From NCBI RefSeq assembly GCF_030409505.1, contig NZ_JAUFPZ010000002.1, positions 2,177,501 to 2,241,500 on the forward strand: 64,000 bases of DNA, read 5' to 3'. The DNA comes from Zunongwangia endophytica (GTDB lineage Bacteria > Bacteroidota > Bacteroidia > Flavobacteriales > Flavobacteriaceae). The stretch's first letter is position 1; the number at the start of each line of letters is the position of its first letter. The position numbers were made by a program, and so were the translations under genes. The notes under the pieces were generated by a model. The model saw only the letters and a program-made list of their open reading frames with translations. It ran no database searches and was not told the origin of the DNA. Positions 1 to 10,278 of this stretch are shown here, in pieces.

Positions 1-335
1 TTTAAAAATAGTTTGTTGTTTCATATACACTTCTTTAATAAGAAATTCTTAAAATAATCCTCAATTTTCTTTTATTTAAAAAATTATAGCGCTTAAAATG
101 AAAAGACAATAATTTCAAACGTTATAGTAATGAGGACAAAATTATCAAATACAGAGGCTGTCTTAGGGTATCGAATCGTTTTATAAAGGGACAATATGTT
201 TTTATGATTTCTCTGAACCCTCTAAAACATTGGCCTCAGCAAAGTTTAACATTTAGACCATTTGATTTTGGATCAAAATTGAAAATTAAGAGATTCCCGA
301 AAAATGCTAGGAAATAAGAGTTAAGTTAAATAATA
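1..335. other. Intergenic stretch at the window edge
   Basis: This AT-rich stretch lies beyond the stop codon of the hybrid two-component regulator. I found no reading frame with a recognisable product, only a 19-codon frame starting near 130, and no convincing hairpin terminator. What lies to the left of the window is unknown. Confidence 0.5.
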
Positions 336-3300
336 CTAAGATTGACCTTTTTTGTAAGCGGAAGGCAACATCTTATACTTCTTCTTGAAATTTTTGGTGA
401 AGTATTTTGGATTATTGAAGCCTGTTTGAAATGCTATTTCAGAAATAGTAAGCTGGCTTTTTTTCAGCAACTCTTTTCCTTTTTCTAGTCTGATATCAGT
501 AATGAGTTCTAATGGGGATTTCTCAAAAAGACTCATTGATTTATTGTATAGATAAGACCTGCTCACACCAATATCTAGAGCTAGCTGCTCAACCGTAAAT
601 TCTGGATCCTGATATTTTTTCTTTAAAATCTGAAGTACTTTACGCATCAATTTTTCATCCTCACTCTCTATCTGCACCCGGTTCACAACATCTGGAACTT
701 CAATTTTTTTACGATACGCTTCTTGAAATGACTTTCTCTGTTGGATAAGGTTCTCTATTCTAGACTTTAAAACTTCTAACTTGAATGGTTTAGTCACGTA
801 ATCATTTGCTCCAGCCTTTAAGCCCGCCAATTTATATTCTTCGCTTTGATTCCCTGATAGTAATACAAAAGGAATCTGCTTTGTACGAGAATCATTTCTA
901 ATTTTAAGACATAGATCTGTGCCCTTGATACCAGGCATCTCCCAATCGCATACAATTAGATCTGGGACTATAGATAAGGTTTTCTTCCAGCCAGTTTCGC
1001 CATCTGTAGCTATAAATATGTTGTACTGCTCTTTTAACTGTTGTCCCAGATAATTTAAAAATTCGCGAGAATCATCAATAATCAATACTGTAGGAAGATT
1101 GTCGTCCTGACCTATAATTTTATTGGTGTTTTTCTGAAAACTATTAGACATTTCTTTTTCAGGAATGTTTTGCAATGGCAATTTGATAGTAAAGCTTGTT
1201 CCTTTACCAGGTTCACTAGCACATGAAATTTTCCCATTATACAGCTTCACATATTCCTTTACCAAGGCTAAACCAATACCGCTTCCTGTTTTATTAATAT
1301 CAGTGTCTAGATCTGCCTTATAAAACCGATCAAAAATATGTTCTTGATCTTTTTCAGCAATTCCTACTCCAGTATCTTCAACTTCAATAATAACCCATTT
1401 TTTATTCTCTTCGGGACTATTTGAGAGTGATCCCTGAACATCTAAATGAACATTTATCTTTCCTCCTTTCGGTGTAAATTTAACTGCATTCGATAGTAAG
1501 TTATAAATGATCTTATCGAGTTTATCCAGATCGAAGACGGTATAAAATGTTTTTTGTTTACTATGAAAATTAAGTTTGATACCACGACTTTCTGCATACT
1601 CCCTAAAATCGGTAACGATGTCGTCTATAAATTCAACAATATTAGCTTTTGAAGAATTAAGAAGTGTATCATTCTTGACGTTACCTAAATCCAGAATTTG
1701 ATTTATCAAGTTTAGTAAACGCTGAGCATTATCGTTAATCGTATCAATTTGTTCCTTTACATGAGAACCTAAGTGCTGCTGTTCTTTCAATCTTGAAATT
1801 GGAGATAGAATCATCGAAAGCGGCGTTTTGAACTCATGACTAATATTCGTAAAAAATCTAATTTTCATTAGATCCATTTTGTGTAAATGCTCTGCTTCTT
1901 TTTTTTCTTGTTTCACCTCAAAACTTCGCTGTTGTTTTTTAATAATTCTTCTTCGAGCAAAATACAATAAGCTTAAAATGAATACTACATAGAGTATATA
2001 AGCGTAAATCGTTTTATAAAAAGGAGGCAAAATCGTTATGCTCAACTGCTTCCCATCCCTATTCCAAACCTGATCGTTATTAGAAGCCTGGACTATAAAT
2101 GTATATTCGCCGGGATCAATATTGGTATAGGATGCTGTTCTTTGCGAACTTCTTAAGTTTTGCCATCCATTATCTACACCAGTTAATTTGTAGCGATAAC
2201 TATTTTTAGAAGGCTGAAAGAAATCTAAAGCAGCAAATTCAATCGAAAAGAAATTCTGATTATGCTTCAGCGTGATTGCTTCAGTTTCATGTAAAGGTTT
2301 TTCTAAAATGGTTCTTTTTTTTACAATTTCACCTGCTTTGATTTCCTGGTTGAATAAGTTGAATTTTGTAAAAATGATTTCAGGTTGTTCCTGATTATAT
2401 TTAAACTCTTGCGGTTTGAAAACATTATAACCATGCAAACCGCCAACTAAAATTTCACCCTCACTATTTTTAAAAATAGAATTCTCATTGAAGAGATTGC
2501 CCTGTAAACCATCAAGATCATTATATATTTTGAAATCGGAATCAATTTTACTCTTTAAAGAATCTTGATTACCTTTCTTCAATTGTGCAATACCAAAAGA
2601 AGAAGTTATCCATAGATCTTTGTCGTTATCTTCAACAATACCGATAATTTTATCGCCGGGTAAGCCGTCCTCTTTTCCGTAGTGATAAAAAACTTTCTCT
2701 TGGTGATTATATAAGTTTAATCCCTGCTGTGATCCTACCCATATATGATCATCATCGTCTTTATAAATGGCTAAGATGTTATTATCACTTAAACTCGATT
2801 TATCATCTGGTTGATGCGTTAAATGATCAACAGTTCCCTTTTCTTTATTTATGACATCTACGCCGTTAGAAGTTCCTATCCAAATTTGGCCATTCTGGTC
2901 TTCTGCAATAGAAGATATATAATTTGCATGGATTGGATATTTACCTCCGCTATCGTAGGAGTGAATAAAACGATTTCGCTCTTCATCATAAATATCAACA
3001 CCACCAGTTAGAGTCCCTATCCATAATTTACCAGTAGAATCTTCAAAAAGCTCCCAAATATTATCTCCTGCAATACTCGCACTATCTTCAGAATTACTAC
3101 GGAAATGTTTAAAACCTTCACTAGTCATCAAATTTAAACCTCCCAAATAGGTGCCTATCCATAATCGATTTTTGCTATCATGTACCATACTAACGATGAC
3201 ATCGCTAGAAATGCTCTTTGGATCAACAGGATTGTGCTTATATTGTATATATTTTCCTGTTTTTTTATTTAATTCGATTAGACCTCCACCGTTGGTTCCT

Positions 3301-4472
3301 ATAAATAAATTGCCGGCATCATCTTCAGCAAAAACATTTACGTCATTAAAAGGTAAGCTTGCAGGATCAGATAATATTTTTTTCTGTAAAGGGAAACGTA
3401 TAATGTTAGGATGGTAATAATCAATTCCGTTTTTAAAAGTACCAACCCAAACTATACCTTTATCATCACGGTAAAGTGAAGTGATACTATTTTGAGATAG
3501 CGAATTCCCAATTTCCGGATTATTCTTGATGTATCTTACCGACAGCTCGCTGGGATTTATCACATTAATGCCTCCTAAATCTGATCCTACCCAAATATTA
3601 CCATCTCCATCTTTTTCAATATCACTCACCAGATTGGTGCTTAGTTGAAGCTGTTCTGAATCTTTTGTGAAATTGAACAATTTTGCTTCCCTATACTTAA
3701 AATAAAAAACCCCGTAATCCTGAAAAAGATGAATCCAAAGATCTCCTTTGTCATCACTTATCATTCTAAAATCATGAGAAGTATCATCGAAGTTCTTTTG
3801 AAGCTGATCGTATTCCGCTTCTAGGGAAAGCTTCTCTGAGTCAAGTTGATGAATCAACCCGTTTTTAAAAATTATAAATAAATTCCCGTCCTCTTGCGTG
3901 ACCACCGAAGATATTTCTAACTCTTCATTTTTTAAAAGTGCGTTATATTCATCTGATACAAATACCTTTTTGCTGTTACGATCATACTTTGTTATCTCAT
4001 TTTTCTCATGAATAAGCAAAAAAATATCGCTCTCAATTTCTACAATATCTCTTATAGGCTTACCAGAAACTCCTAATTTTTTCAGAATCTCGGTTTGGTC
4101 TGCAGTAAAACTTTCAGAAACAGGATCGAATATGTTTATTCCTTCCGGCGTTTTGCACCATATACGACTTAAAGGTCCACTAAAAACCCTCTTAAAATAT
4201 CTTGATTGAATGGCTGATGCATTTGACGTTTTAGGACTGTAAAGATCAAACTCATAACCATCATAACGGTTTAATCCAGAAGTTGTCGCAATCCATAGAA
4301 AACCCTTGTTCTCTTTATAGAAATCATTAACAACTCCGGGTGAAAGACCGTCTATTACGCCTTTATGAGAAAACCTATATTGGGGATCTAATACCTCTAA
4401 AACATTACCTGACTGAGACCAGCAGGAAATGGAATAAAAAATAAAAAAATATAAGAAGTAAATACCTCTCAT
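336..4472 (-). CDS. Hybrid two-component system regulator (HTCS) of the mannan locus
   Basis: One-protein sensor and transcription factor of the Bacteroidota HTCS type, 1378 residues. After an N-terminal signal segment come many two-component-propeller repeats (visible as repeated IWVGT/LWIGT motifs), a Y_Y_Y domain ending near residue 815, one membrane segment (about 820-840), and a histidine kinase with the phospho-acceptor His879 in a SHEFKTPL motif plus ATPase N, G1 and G2 boxes. A receiver follows with Asp1176 in a CDWEMPG motif, then a C-terminal AraC-type helix-turn-helix. Family knowledge: such proteins bind oligosaccharides in the periplasm and activate susCD-linked loci. Its place beside mannan genes implies a manno-oligosaccharide ligand, which is inference. 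It is divergent from the esterase at 4923 with a 450-bp gap. Confidence 0.93.
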   Translation of the reverse strand: MRGIYFLYFFIFYSISCWSQSGNVLEVLDPQYRFSHKGVIDGLSPGVVNDFYKENKGFLWIATTSGLNRYDGYEFDLYSPKTSNASAIQSRYFKRVFSGPLSRIWCKTPEGINIFDPVSESFTADQTEILKKLGVSGKPIRDIVEIESDIFLLIHEKNEITKYDRNSKKVFVSDEYNALLKNEELEISSVVTQEDGNLFIIFKNGLIHQLDSEKLSLEAEYDQLQKNFDDTSHDFRMISDDKGDLWIHLFQDYGVFYFKYREAKLFNFTKDSEQLQLSTNLVSDIEKDGDGNIWVGSDLGGINVINPSELSVRYIKNNPEIGNSLSQNSITSLYRDDKGIVWVGTFKNGIDYYHPNIIRFPLQKKILSDPASLPFNDVNVFAEDDAGNLFIGTNGGGLIELNKKTGKYIQYKHNPVDPKSISSDVIVSMVHDSKNRLWIGTYLGGLNLMTSEGFKHFRSNSEDSASIAGDNIWELFEDSTGKLWIGTLTGGVDIYDEERNRFIHSYDSGGKYPIHANYISSIAEDQNGQIWIGTSNGVDVINKEKGTVDHLTHQPDDKSSLSDNNILAIYKDDDDHIWVGSQQGLNLYNHQEKVFYHYGKEDGLPGDKIIGIVEDNDKDLWITSSFGIAQLKKGNQDSLKSKIDSDFKIYNDLDGLQGNLFNENSIFKNSEGEILVGGLHGYNVFKPQEFKYNQEQPEIIFTKFNLFNQEIKAGEIVKKRTILEKPLHETEAITLKHNQNFFSIEFAALDFFQPSKNSYRYKLTGVDNGWQNLRSSQRTASYTNIDPGEYTFIVQASNNDQVWNRDGKQLSITILPPFYKTIYAYILYVVFILSLLYFARRRIIKKQQRSFEVKQEKKEAEHLHKMDLMKIRFFTNISHEFKTPLSMILSPISRLKEQQHLGSHVKEQIDTINDNAQRLLNLINQILDLGNVKNDTLLNSSKANIVEFIDDIVTDFREYAESRGIKLNFHSKQKTFYTVFDLDKLDKIIYNLLSNAVKFTPKGGKINVHLDVQGSLSNSPEENKKWVIIEVEDTGVGIAEKDQEHIFDRFYKADLDTDINKTGSGIGLALVKEYVKLYNGKISCASEPGKGTSFTIKLPLQNIPEKEMSNSFQKNTNKIIGQDDNLPTVLIIDDSREFLNYLGQQLKEQYNIFIATDGETGWKKTLSIVPDLIVCDWEMPGIKGTDLCLKIRNDSRTKQIPFVLLSGNQSEEYKLAGLKAGANDYVTKPFKLEVLKSRIENLIQQRKSFQEAYRKKIEVPDVVNRVQIESEDEKLMRKVLQILKKKYQDPEFTVEQLALDIGVSRSYLYNKSMSLFEKSPLELITDIRLEKGKELLKKSQLTISEIAFQTGFNNPKYFTKNFKKKYKMLPSAYKKGQS

Positions 4473-4922
4473 TATCGGTTTAGATTAGTTATAAATGTAA
4501 TACTTTATGATCGCTCCTTTAAAGTTATCAAGGTTTATAGGCTGAAGGCTGAGAATACAGAAAATTACAAAATCATTTAAAAATCGATTTAAAATTATAG
4601 AATTTGAATCAAAACACACCAAAAACTACAACAGACTAAAAAATCGTAATTGCCTTCAGAATCTAATAGTTTAAATGACTACAAGTTTAGATTATTTTTA
4701 GAATGTAGCCAAACTTGCACATCAATTTAACCTTAGCTAATTCTCTCAATTTTCTAAAACTCTAATAAATTTAGCACTTCTCGCCTTTTGTATAACTTAA
4801 GGCTATTCTTTTGCAAAAATAATACAAGTAATTGATCTATTCTAAGTAGGCATCTTTAATTGGATAGCTTATTTTAGAAGATTAATTCAATAAATTTCTC
4901 CTTCAAAATTATTAGTCGTAAT
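4473..4922. other. Divergent intergenic region between regulator and esterase
   Basis: This 450-bp, very AT-rich gap separates two divergently transcribed genes, so it should hold promoters for both. I did not find a perfect TAnnTTTG -7 box for either gene, nor a coding frame. The closest plus-strand candidate is the TATTCTTTTG stretch around 4804-4813, whose spacing departs from the consensus. Confidence 0.5.
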
Positions 4923-6299
4923 ATGAAGAATATTAGTATTTACGTAGCCTTATTTTTATTCAGCATAAATGCAATTGCCAATGTTAGTTTACCCAGCATA
5001 TTTTCAGACAACATGGTTTTGCAAAGGAATAGTGATGTCGTTATTTGGGGATGGGGTAGTCCCGGTGAAGAAATAAAACTAGTTGCTTCTTGGAATTCTA
5101 AAGACACACTTACAACAACAACAGATCGACATGCAAAGTGGAAACTAACCTTAAAAACAACTAATACTAAAAAACCTGTTTCCTTAGACTTTTTTGGCTA
5201 TAATCATATACATCTAAAAAATGTATTGCTCGGTGAAGTCTGGTTGGCTTCCGGACAATCGAATATGGAATGGAGCGCTTCTGCCGGAATGATTGGCGAT
5301 AAAAAGGCAATTAAAAATGCTACTAATAAGAATATTCGTTTTTTTAGAGTTCCCAAAAAAACAGCTACAACACCTCAACTTGATATTAGTGCTTCCTGGC
5401 AAGTAAATAGCCCGGAAACAATGCAATATTTTAGTGCTATCGCTTATTTCTTTGCTGAAAAATTAACTACAGAATTAGATGTTCCTGTTGGTATAATTGG
5501 TTCGTATTGGGGCGGAACTGCTGCTGAAGTTTGGATTCCCTCTGAAGCTTTTGATAAAGATGCTACTTTAACAGCGTCAGCTACAAAATTACCGCAAGAA
5601 AAATGGGGTCCTAATGAGCCGGCTTACAACTACAATGCGATGATTGCTCCATTAATTCCTTTTAAAATTGCCGGAGTATTATGGTATCAAGGAGAAAGCA
5701 ATACGCCTAATGCTGGTTCTTATAAAAATACGTTTAGCACCTTAATACAATCATGGCGGAGCAAATGGGATGATAACTTCCCGTTCTATTACGCACAAAT
5801 TGCTCCTTATAATTACGGAGATGATAATGATGATGGAGTTATGATTAGAAATACACAACGAGAAGTGCTAGAATTACCGAATACCGGTATGGTTGCAACG
5901 GGAGATGTAGGAAATTTAGAAGATATTCATCCAAGAAATAAAAAGCCCGTTGGCGAGCGTTTCGCTAATATTGCTTTAAAAGAAAAATATCATCAATTCT
6001 CTGGTGAAATTTACGGGCCGTTAGTTGAAAGTGTTCATGCTGAAAAAAATAAAATTATTATCAGCTTTTCGAATTCAGAAAGATTGTATTTGAAAAATGC
6101 TGATAAACAATTTGAAGTTGCCGGAGAAAATAAAGAATTTAAAGCTGTAAAAGCTAAAATTAAAAACAACAAAGTAATTCTAAGATCTCCTTTCAAAAAT
6201 CCTGCTTATGTACGCTTTGCCTGGAAAAATGCAATTGTTCCTAACTTATATAATTCAGCTGATCTACCTGCTTCAAGTTTCGAAACGACGATTGATTAA
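4923..6299 (+). CDS. SASA-domain carbohydrate O-acetylesterase
   Basis: 458-residue exported protein of the sialate O-acetylesterase (SASA) superfamily. A type I signal peptide occupies about residues 1-20. The SGNH nucleophile is Ser113 in the motif GQSNMEW, and the C-terminal catalytic His336 lies in DIHPRNK. The annotation 'sialate esterase' is a family label. In this locus the natural substrate is more likely O-acetyl groups on mannan, because acetylated glucomannan and galactomannan need deacetylation before glycosidases act; that is inference from context. It is the only enzyme gene of the locus on the plus strand and converges on the GH3 gene, with a shared hairpin terminator between them. 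Confidence 0.85.
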   Translation: MKNISIYVALFLFSINAIANVSLPSIFSDNMVLQRNSDVVIWGWGSPGEEIKLVASWNSKDTLTTTTDRHAKWKLTLKTTNTKKPVSLDFFGYNHIHLKNVLLGEVWLASGQSNMEWSASAGMIGDKKAIKNATNKNIRFFRVPKKTATTPQLDISASWQVNSPETMQYFSAIAYFFAEKLTTELDVPVGIIGSYWGGTAAEVWIPSEAFDKDATLTASATKLPQEKWGPNEPAYNYNAMIAPLIPFKIAGVLWYQGESNTPNAGSYKNTFSTLIQSWRSKWDDNFPFYYAQIAPYNYGDDNDDGVMIRNTQREVLELPNTGMVATGDVGNLEDIHPRNKKPVGERFANIALKEKYHQFSGEIYGPLVESVHAEKNKIIISFSNSERLYLKNADKQFEVAGENKEFKAVKAKIKNNKVILRSPFKNPAYVRFAWKNAIVPNLYNSADLPASSFETTID

Positions 6300-6473
6300 T
6301 TCAGTAAAAAAATAGCATCAAAACATCTATCATTGATTATTTTAAAACTCCGGAATGAATCATAGTAAATTTCTCCGTGGCAAGCCCAAGGAGCATTTTA
6401 GCAGAACACCTTTTCAAACTTTAAAATTTAATAGCGAGACAAATCTAGAGATATTTACACTCTTCGAATAAAG

Positions 6474-6555
6474 TTTCGTCAAACTGAACTTTATTCATGG
6501 TCTCAACAACAACCTAATACATTTGAGATTCCGGATCAAATTCGAAATGACGAAA
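6474..6555. repeat. REP-like intergenic repeat, copy A
   Basis: An 82-bp element bounded by a perfect 8-bp inverted repeat, TTTCGTCA at 6474-6481 and TGACGAAA at 6548-6555. The interior reads like a decayed copy of the short intergenic palindromes often seen in Flavobacteriaceae (CTGAACTTTATTCA then GAGATTCCGGATCAA). A related but diverged element lies at 28554-28653. It contains no coding frame and sits between convergent genes. The rest of the 6300-6662 gap shows nothing else except the terminator. Confidence 0.5.
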
Positions 6556-6613
6556 AAAAAACAATTATTACTGATTGCGGACAATCAATTGATTATTGAT
6601 ATAAACCAAAAAA

Positions 6614-6637
6614 CCTCATCTTAAGATGAGGTTTTTT
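6614..6637. terminator. Bidirectional intrinsic terminator
   Basis: A perfect hairpin, CCTCATCTT paired with AAGATGAGG (6614-6631), is flanked by an A-run on the left and six T residues on the right. It therefore works in either direction and serves both the plus-strand esterase and the minus-strand GH3 gene, whose stop codon is at 6663. Confidence 0.85.
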
Positions 6638-6662
6638 AATTGTATGTAGTACATATTATAGG

Positions 6663-8960
6663 CTAATCTTCTAAAGTAAATGTTGTCTCTAAAGAAGCTT
6701 CTGAACTTCCGCCAACAAAGACTGAAAATTCACCAGATTCTACTTTATAATTTCCTTCAGCATCATAAAAACCTAACTCCTTATCGGTTAACGTAAAATG
6801 TATGGTTTTAGATTCACCCTTTTTCAGATCTACTAATTGAAATCCTTTTAGTTCTTTCACTGGTCTAATTATACTTGCATATTTATCATGAATATAAAGC
6901 TGTGCGACTTCTCTACCGGCCACATCACCTATATTTTTTAATGTAACCTGTACATCTATTTCTCCTGAAGTTTTAAAAGAATCTTTGTTCAATTTTAAAT
7001 TAGTGTATTCAAAACTGGTATAACTTAATCCGTATCCAAACGAATATAATGGTGAGTTTTCCTCATCAATATACTTCGACCAGAATACTTGCTCTTGTCC
7101 CGGTGCCGGATCTACGGGTCTTCCTGTATTTCTTTTATTATAGTAAATAGGAATTTGGCCTACACTTCTCGGGAAAGTCATTGGTAGTTTTCCACTCGGG
7201 TTGTAGTCTCCGTATAATACCTGAGCAATTGCATTTCCGCTTTCAGTACCTAGCTGCCAAGCTTCAACTATAGCAGGAATATTTTCGGCTGCCCAATTAA
7301 GTAGTAGCGGTCTTCCGTTATTTAAAACAAGTACGATGTTTTTGTTTACCTCATACACTTTTTCTAATAATTCTTGTTGTAAACCCGGTAATTCTAGCAC
7401 TGTTCTACTTCTACCTTCACCGGTTTGGAAACCATGCTCTCCCAAAACCATAACAACAACATCGGCTGTCTTTGCGGTTTCAATAGCTTTAGAAAATCCA
7501 GTGGTATCTGAAGTATTTACATGTAATTCTTTAGTAAATTGCGGATCGTTCGAAATTAAGCTTACACCTTTCTCATACGATATTTTATTGCCTTTATAAG
7601 CCTGCATACCTTCTAAAAAGCTAACGCCAGTATGATCATCAGATCCTAAACGCCAACTTCCTAAAGGACTATTATCATCATCTACCAACGGGCCAATAAT
7701 CGCTATATGCTGATTTTTCTTCTGAAGTGGCAACAAGTTTTTTTCATTCTTCAGCAGTACGATCGACTTTTTAGCCATATCTAATACTGCTTCATGATTT
7801 TCTTTACTACCTATAACTGTTTTTTCTCTTTCCTCATCACAATATCGATATGGATCTTCAAACAATCCTAATTCAAACTTCACGCTTAAAATTCGGCGAA
7901 CAGCATCGTTTAATACTTCTTCATCAATAGTTCCATTTTCCACTAATTCTTCTAACGCTTCGTTGTAAACATACCCTTCCATGTCCATATCGGTTCCCGC
8001 ATTTATGGCACGTATCGCTGCTTCTTTTTCATCTTTAGCATATCCCCAAGTGATCATTTCCTGGATAGATGCCCAATCTGAAACTACAAATCCGCTAAAA
8101 TCCCATTTATCTTTTAAAACATCACGCAATAAATATTTATTTGCTGTTACTGGAAGACCGTTCCACTCATTAAAACCATTCATTAAAGTTCTCGTTCCGG
8201 CTTCTACTGCGGCTTTAAATGGAGGCAATACTACATTATGAAGGGTTACTGCGCTAAATTCAGCTTTGTTATATTCTCTACCTGCTTCTGCAAATCCGTA
8301 TCCTGCAAAGTGTTTCGCACAAGCTGCTATAGTTAACGGGTCGGTAAGGTCTTCTCCCTGAAATCCTGTTACTCGAGCAACAGCGATTTTACTTCCTAAA
8401 TACGGATCTTCTCCGCCGCCTTCCATTACTCTTCCCCAACGCGGATCTCTAGAAATATCTACCATCGGAGCAAATGTCCAGTTTATTCCTGATGCTGCTG
8501 CTTCTGAAGCGGCAACTTGAGCCGACTTTTTTATGGCTTCTAAATCCCAACTAGCTGCTTCTGCCAGAGGAATCGGACTTAAAGTTTTATACCCATGAAT
8601 TACGTCGAAACCAATAATTAAGGGAATTCCCAATCTACTTTCTTCAACTGCAATCTTTTGTACCGCACGCACTTCTTTAACACCACGAACACTTAGCATG
8701 GAACCTACTCTTCCGTTTTTTAAATCGTCGTATTTCTTAGCTTCGTTAGCTCCATTTGGTGCCGGCCCGGTAACATCCCAAAAACCGTTATACTGTACAG
8801 TCTGACCTACTTTTTCTTCAAGAGTCATTAGTTTAAGTAACGAATCTACTTTTGTTGTAATTTCTGCTTCAGAAAGTTTCATAGATGAAGAAGTTTGTGC
8901 ATTTGCAGTTAAGCTTATGGCAGCTATAAGAATGGGCGTTGTTATTCTTTTGAGTTTCAT
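6663..8960 (-). CDS. Glycoside hydrolase family 3 beta-glycosidase, BglX-like
   Basis: 765-residue exported exo-acting beta-glycosidase. A type I signal peptide covers about residues 1-21. The TIM-barrel half carries the KHFAGYG and SRDPRWGR substrate-binding motifs and the nucleophile Asp295 in the VVSDW motif. The alpha/beta sandwich and a C-terminal fibronectin type III-like domain (about residues 665-760) follow, the full BglX layout and length. In a mannan locus it probably removes beta-1,4-glucosyl ends from glucomannan oligosaccharides in the periplasm; a beta-mannosidase role cannot be excluded. It is the last gene of the minus-strand run and starts 3 bp after the GH5_7 stop. Confidence 0.9.
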   Translation of the reverse strand: MKLKRITTPILIAAISLTANAQTSSSMKLSEAEITTKVDSLLKLMTLEEKVGQTVQYNGFWDVTGPAPNGANEAKKYDDLKNGRVGSMLSVRGVKEVRAVQKIAVEESRLGIPLIIGFDVIHGYKTLSPIPLAEAASWDLEAIKKSAQVAASEAAASGINWTFAPMVDISRDPRWGRVMEGGGEDPYLGSKIAVARVTGFQGEDLTDPLTIAACAKHFAGYGFAEAGREYNKAEFSAVTLHNVVLPPFKAAVEAGTRTLMNGFNEWNGLPVTANKYLLRDVLKDKWDFSGFVVSDWASIQEMITWGYAKDEKEAAIRAINAGTDMDMEGYVYNEALEELVENGTIDEEVLNDAVRRILSVKFELGLFEDPYRYCDEEREKTVIGSKENHEAVLDMAKKSIVLLKNEKNLLPLQKKNQHIAIIGPLVDDDNSPLGSWRLGSDDHTGVSFLEGMQAYKGNKISYEKGVSLISNDPQFTKELHVNTSDTTGFSKAIETAKTADVVVMVLGEHGFQTGEGRSRTVLELPGLQQELLEKVYEVNKNIVLVLNNGRPLLLNWAAENIPAIVEAWQLGTESGNAIAQVLYGDYNPSGKLPMTFPRSVGQIPIYYNKRNTGRPVDPAPGQEQVFWSKYIDEENSPLYSFGYGLSYTSFEYTNLKLNKDSFKTSGEIDVQVTLKNIGDVAGREVAQLYIHDKYASIIRPVKELKGFQLVDLKKGESKTIHFTLTDKELGFYDAEGNYKVESGEFSVFVGGSSEASLETTFTLED

Positions 8961-8963
8961 AAA

Positions 8964-10247
8964 CTAGTCGTTAGAAAGTATACTGTTATAAGTTTTCATT
9001 AGCTGCAGCGTTGATGTATCTTCAGCAAAGATGGAATTTAATCCTTGTGGCTCTTGTGGCGGATCTGCAGTAAAATCGTCTCCGGTTTTCCATTTTGGCT
9101 GATTTGGGTTTGTTTTTGCAATTCCGGCAAAACCCCAAAAATTAAGTCCGCTTAATACATTCTGATTTTCAAAACTTGTCTTTAATTCTTCTAATATCGA
9201 AGTATAAAATTGATTTCTATAGGTTACCGGAGAACCACGCTCTAAGCTTTCTCCATCTCTAGGAAATCCAAATTCTGAAAGTACTAATGGCTTATGTAAA
9301 GCCTTAGCTACTTCAATATGCTCCTCGATATAATTATGAGCATTTTTGATAGATGTTTGTAAAGTAGCTGCTTCGTTATTTTTATCATACCAACCCCAGT
9401 TTTTTGGCCACATGTGTGCGGTTAGATAATCTATTTTATCGGTAGCATGTAAATTTTTATACGTATCTAAATCTTGTAAATAGCTTGCTTTCCCTTCAGC
9501 ACCGGTAGAAATTAGTGTGTTAGGATCTAAAGAATCCATATAGGTTACCGTTTCTGCTAACCACGATGCAAATGGCTTTCTATCTTCTTCAGAAAAAATT
9601 CTTGGTTCGTTAGCTACTTGCCAAGACATAATTGTATTATCATCGGTGTACACCATTCCGTTAACCGAATTGGTTCTTGTCATTATAAATTTAATATGTT
9701 TTTTGAAAGCCTCCTGACAAGGTTCGCACGTATGGAATTGTTGCGTATACTCAAAATATTGAGGCCATGTATATTCTTCTAAAAATGGATTAGGTACATC
9801 CCCATAACCATTCCAACGCAAATAGGTAGACATTCCGCCAGACCAGATCCAGTTATTGTTAAGATACAAAACAGCGTACATATTACGTTTACGCATTTCG
9901 TTCATTAAAAAATCGAGCCCTTCTAACAAATCTTGATTGTATTTTCCCTGCTCGTATTGTAACGCAGGATTTACCTGAGAATCTTCGATACCGCCTTCGC
10001 CTCCTACTAGAATTCTTAAATTATCGACTCCCAAACTATCAAGCATATCGAGTTCCTTAATTAACCGTTCTCGATCGCCAATATTAGGCGCTGCAATTAA
10101 TGGCCCGTACCAATAATTAGCACCTACAAAATAATAAGGTTGTTTTCCTTTATAAAATTGACCGTCTTTAACGGTAATTGGTTTTACACTTTGACATGAA
10201 TAACAAAGAATGCAAAGTATAATTACTGAAAATAGTCTTTTTATCAT
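8964..10247 (-). CDS. Endo-beta-1,4-mannanase, GH5 (subfamily 7-like), lipoprotein
   Basis: 427-residue lipoprotein with lipobox Cys18. It matches the GH5_7 mannanase pattern: an N-terminal GANYWYGP strand, a long W-rich loop (LYLNNNWIWSGG), acid/base Glu214 in VANEPR, and nucleophile Glu325 in LSEFGFP. It hydrolyses internal beta-1,4-mannosidic bonds. The lipoprotein signal suggests outer-membrane anchoring, possibly on the cell surface, though the residues after the cysteine (QSVK) lack the acidic export signal seen in the SusE-position protein. It lies between the epimerase and GH3 genes with short spacers, so co-transcription is likely. Confidence 0.9.
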   Translation of the reverse strand: MIKRLFSVIILCILCYSCQSVKPITVKDGQFYKGKQPYYFVGANYWYGPLIAAPNIGDRERLIKELDMLDSLGVDNLRILVGGEGGIEDSQVNPALQYEQGKYNQDLLEGLDFLMNEMRKRNMYAVLYLNNNWIWSGGMSTYLRWNGYGDVPNPFLEEYTWPQYFEYTQQFHTCEPCQEAFKKHIKFIMTRTNSVNGMVYTDDNTIMSWQVANEPRIFSEEDRKPFASWLAETVTYMDSLDPNTLISTGAEGKASYLQDLDTYKNLHATDKIDYLTAHMWPKNWGWYDKNNEAATLQTSIKNAHNYIEEHIEVAKALHKPLVLSEFGFPRDGESLERGSPVTYRNQFYTSILEELKTSFENQNVLSGLNFWGFAGIAKTNPNQPKWKTGDDFTADPPQEPQGLNSIFAEDTSTLQLMKTYNSILSND

Positions 10248-10278
10248 TTTAATTTTAGTTAGGCTGATTCAACAAGTT

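Noticed and set aside
120..190. A GAGGCTGTCTTAGGGT stretch that recalls an insertion sequence end
   Set aside because: No matching inverted end, target duplication or transposase frame was found nearby, and the 19-codon frame here has no support.
2823..3417. Two plus-strand frames inside the HTCS gene
   Set aside because: They are opposite a strongly coding propeller region and have no recognisable domains.
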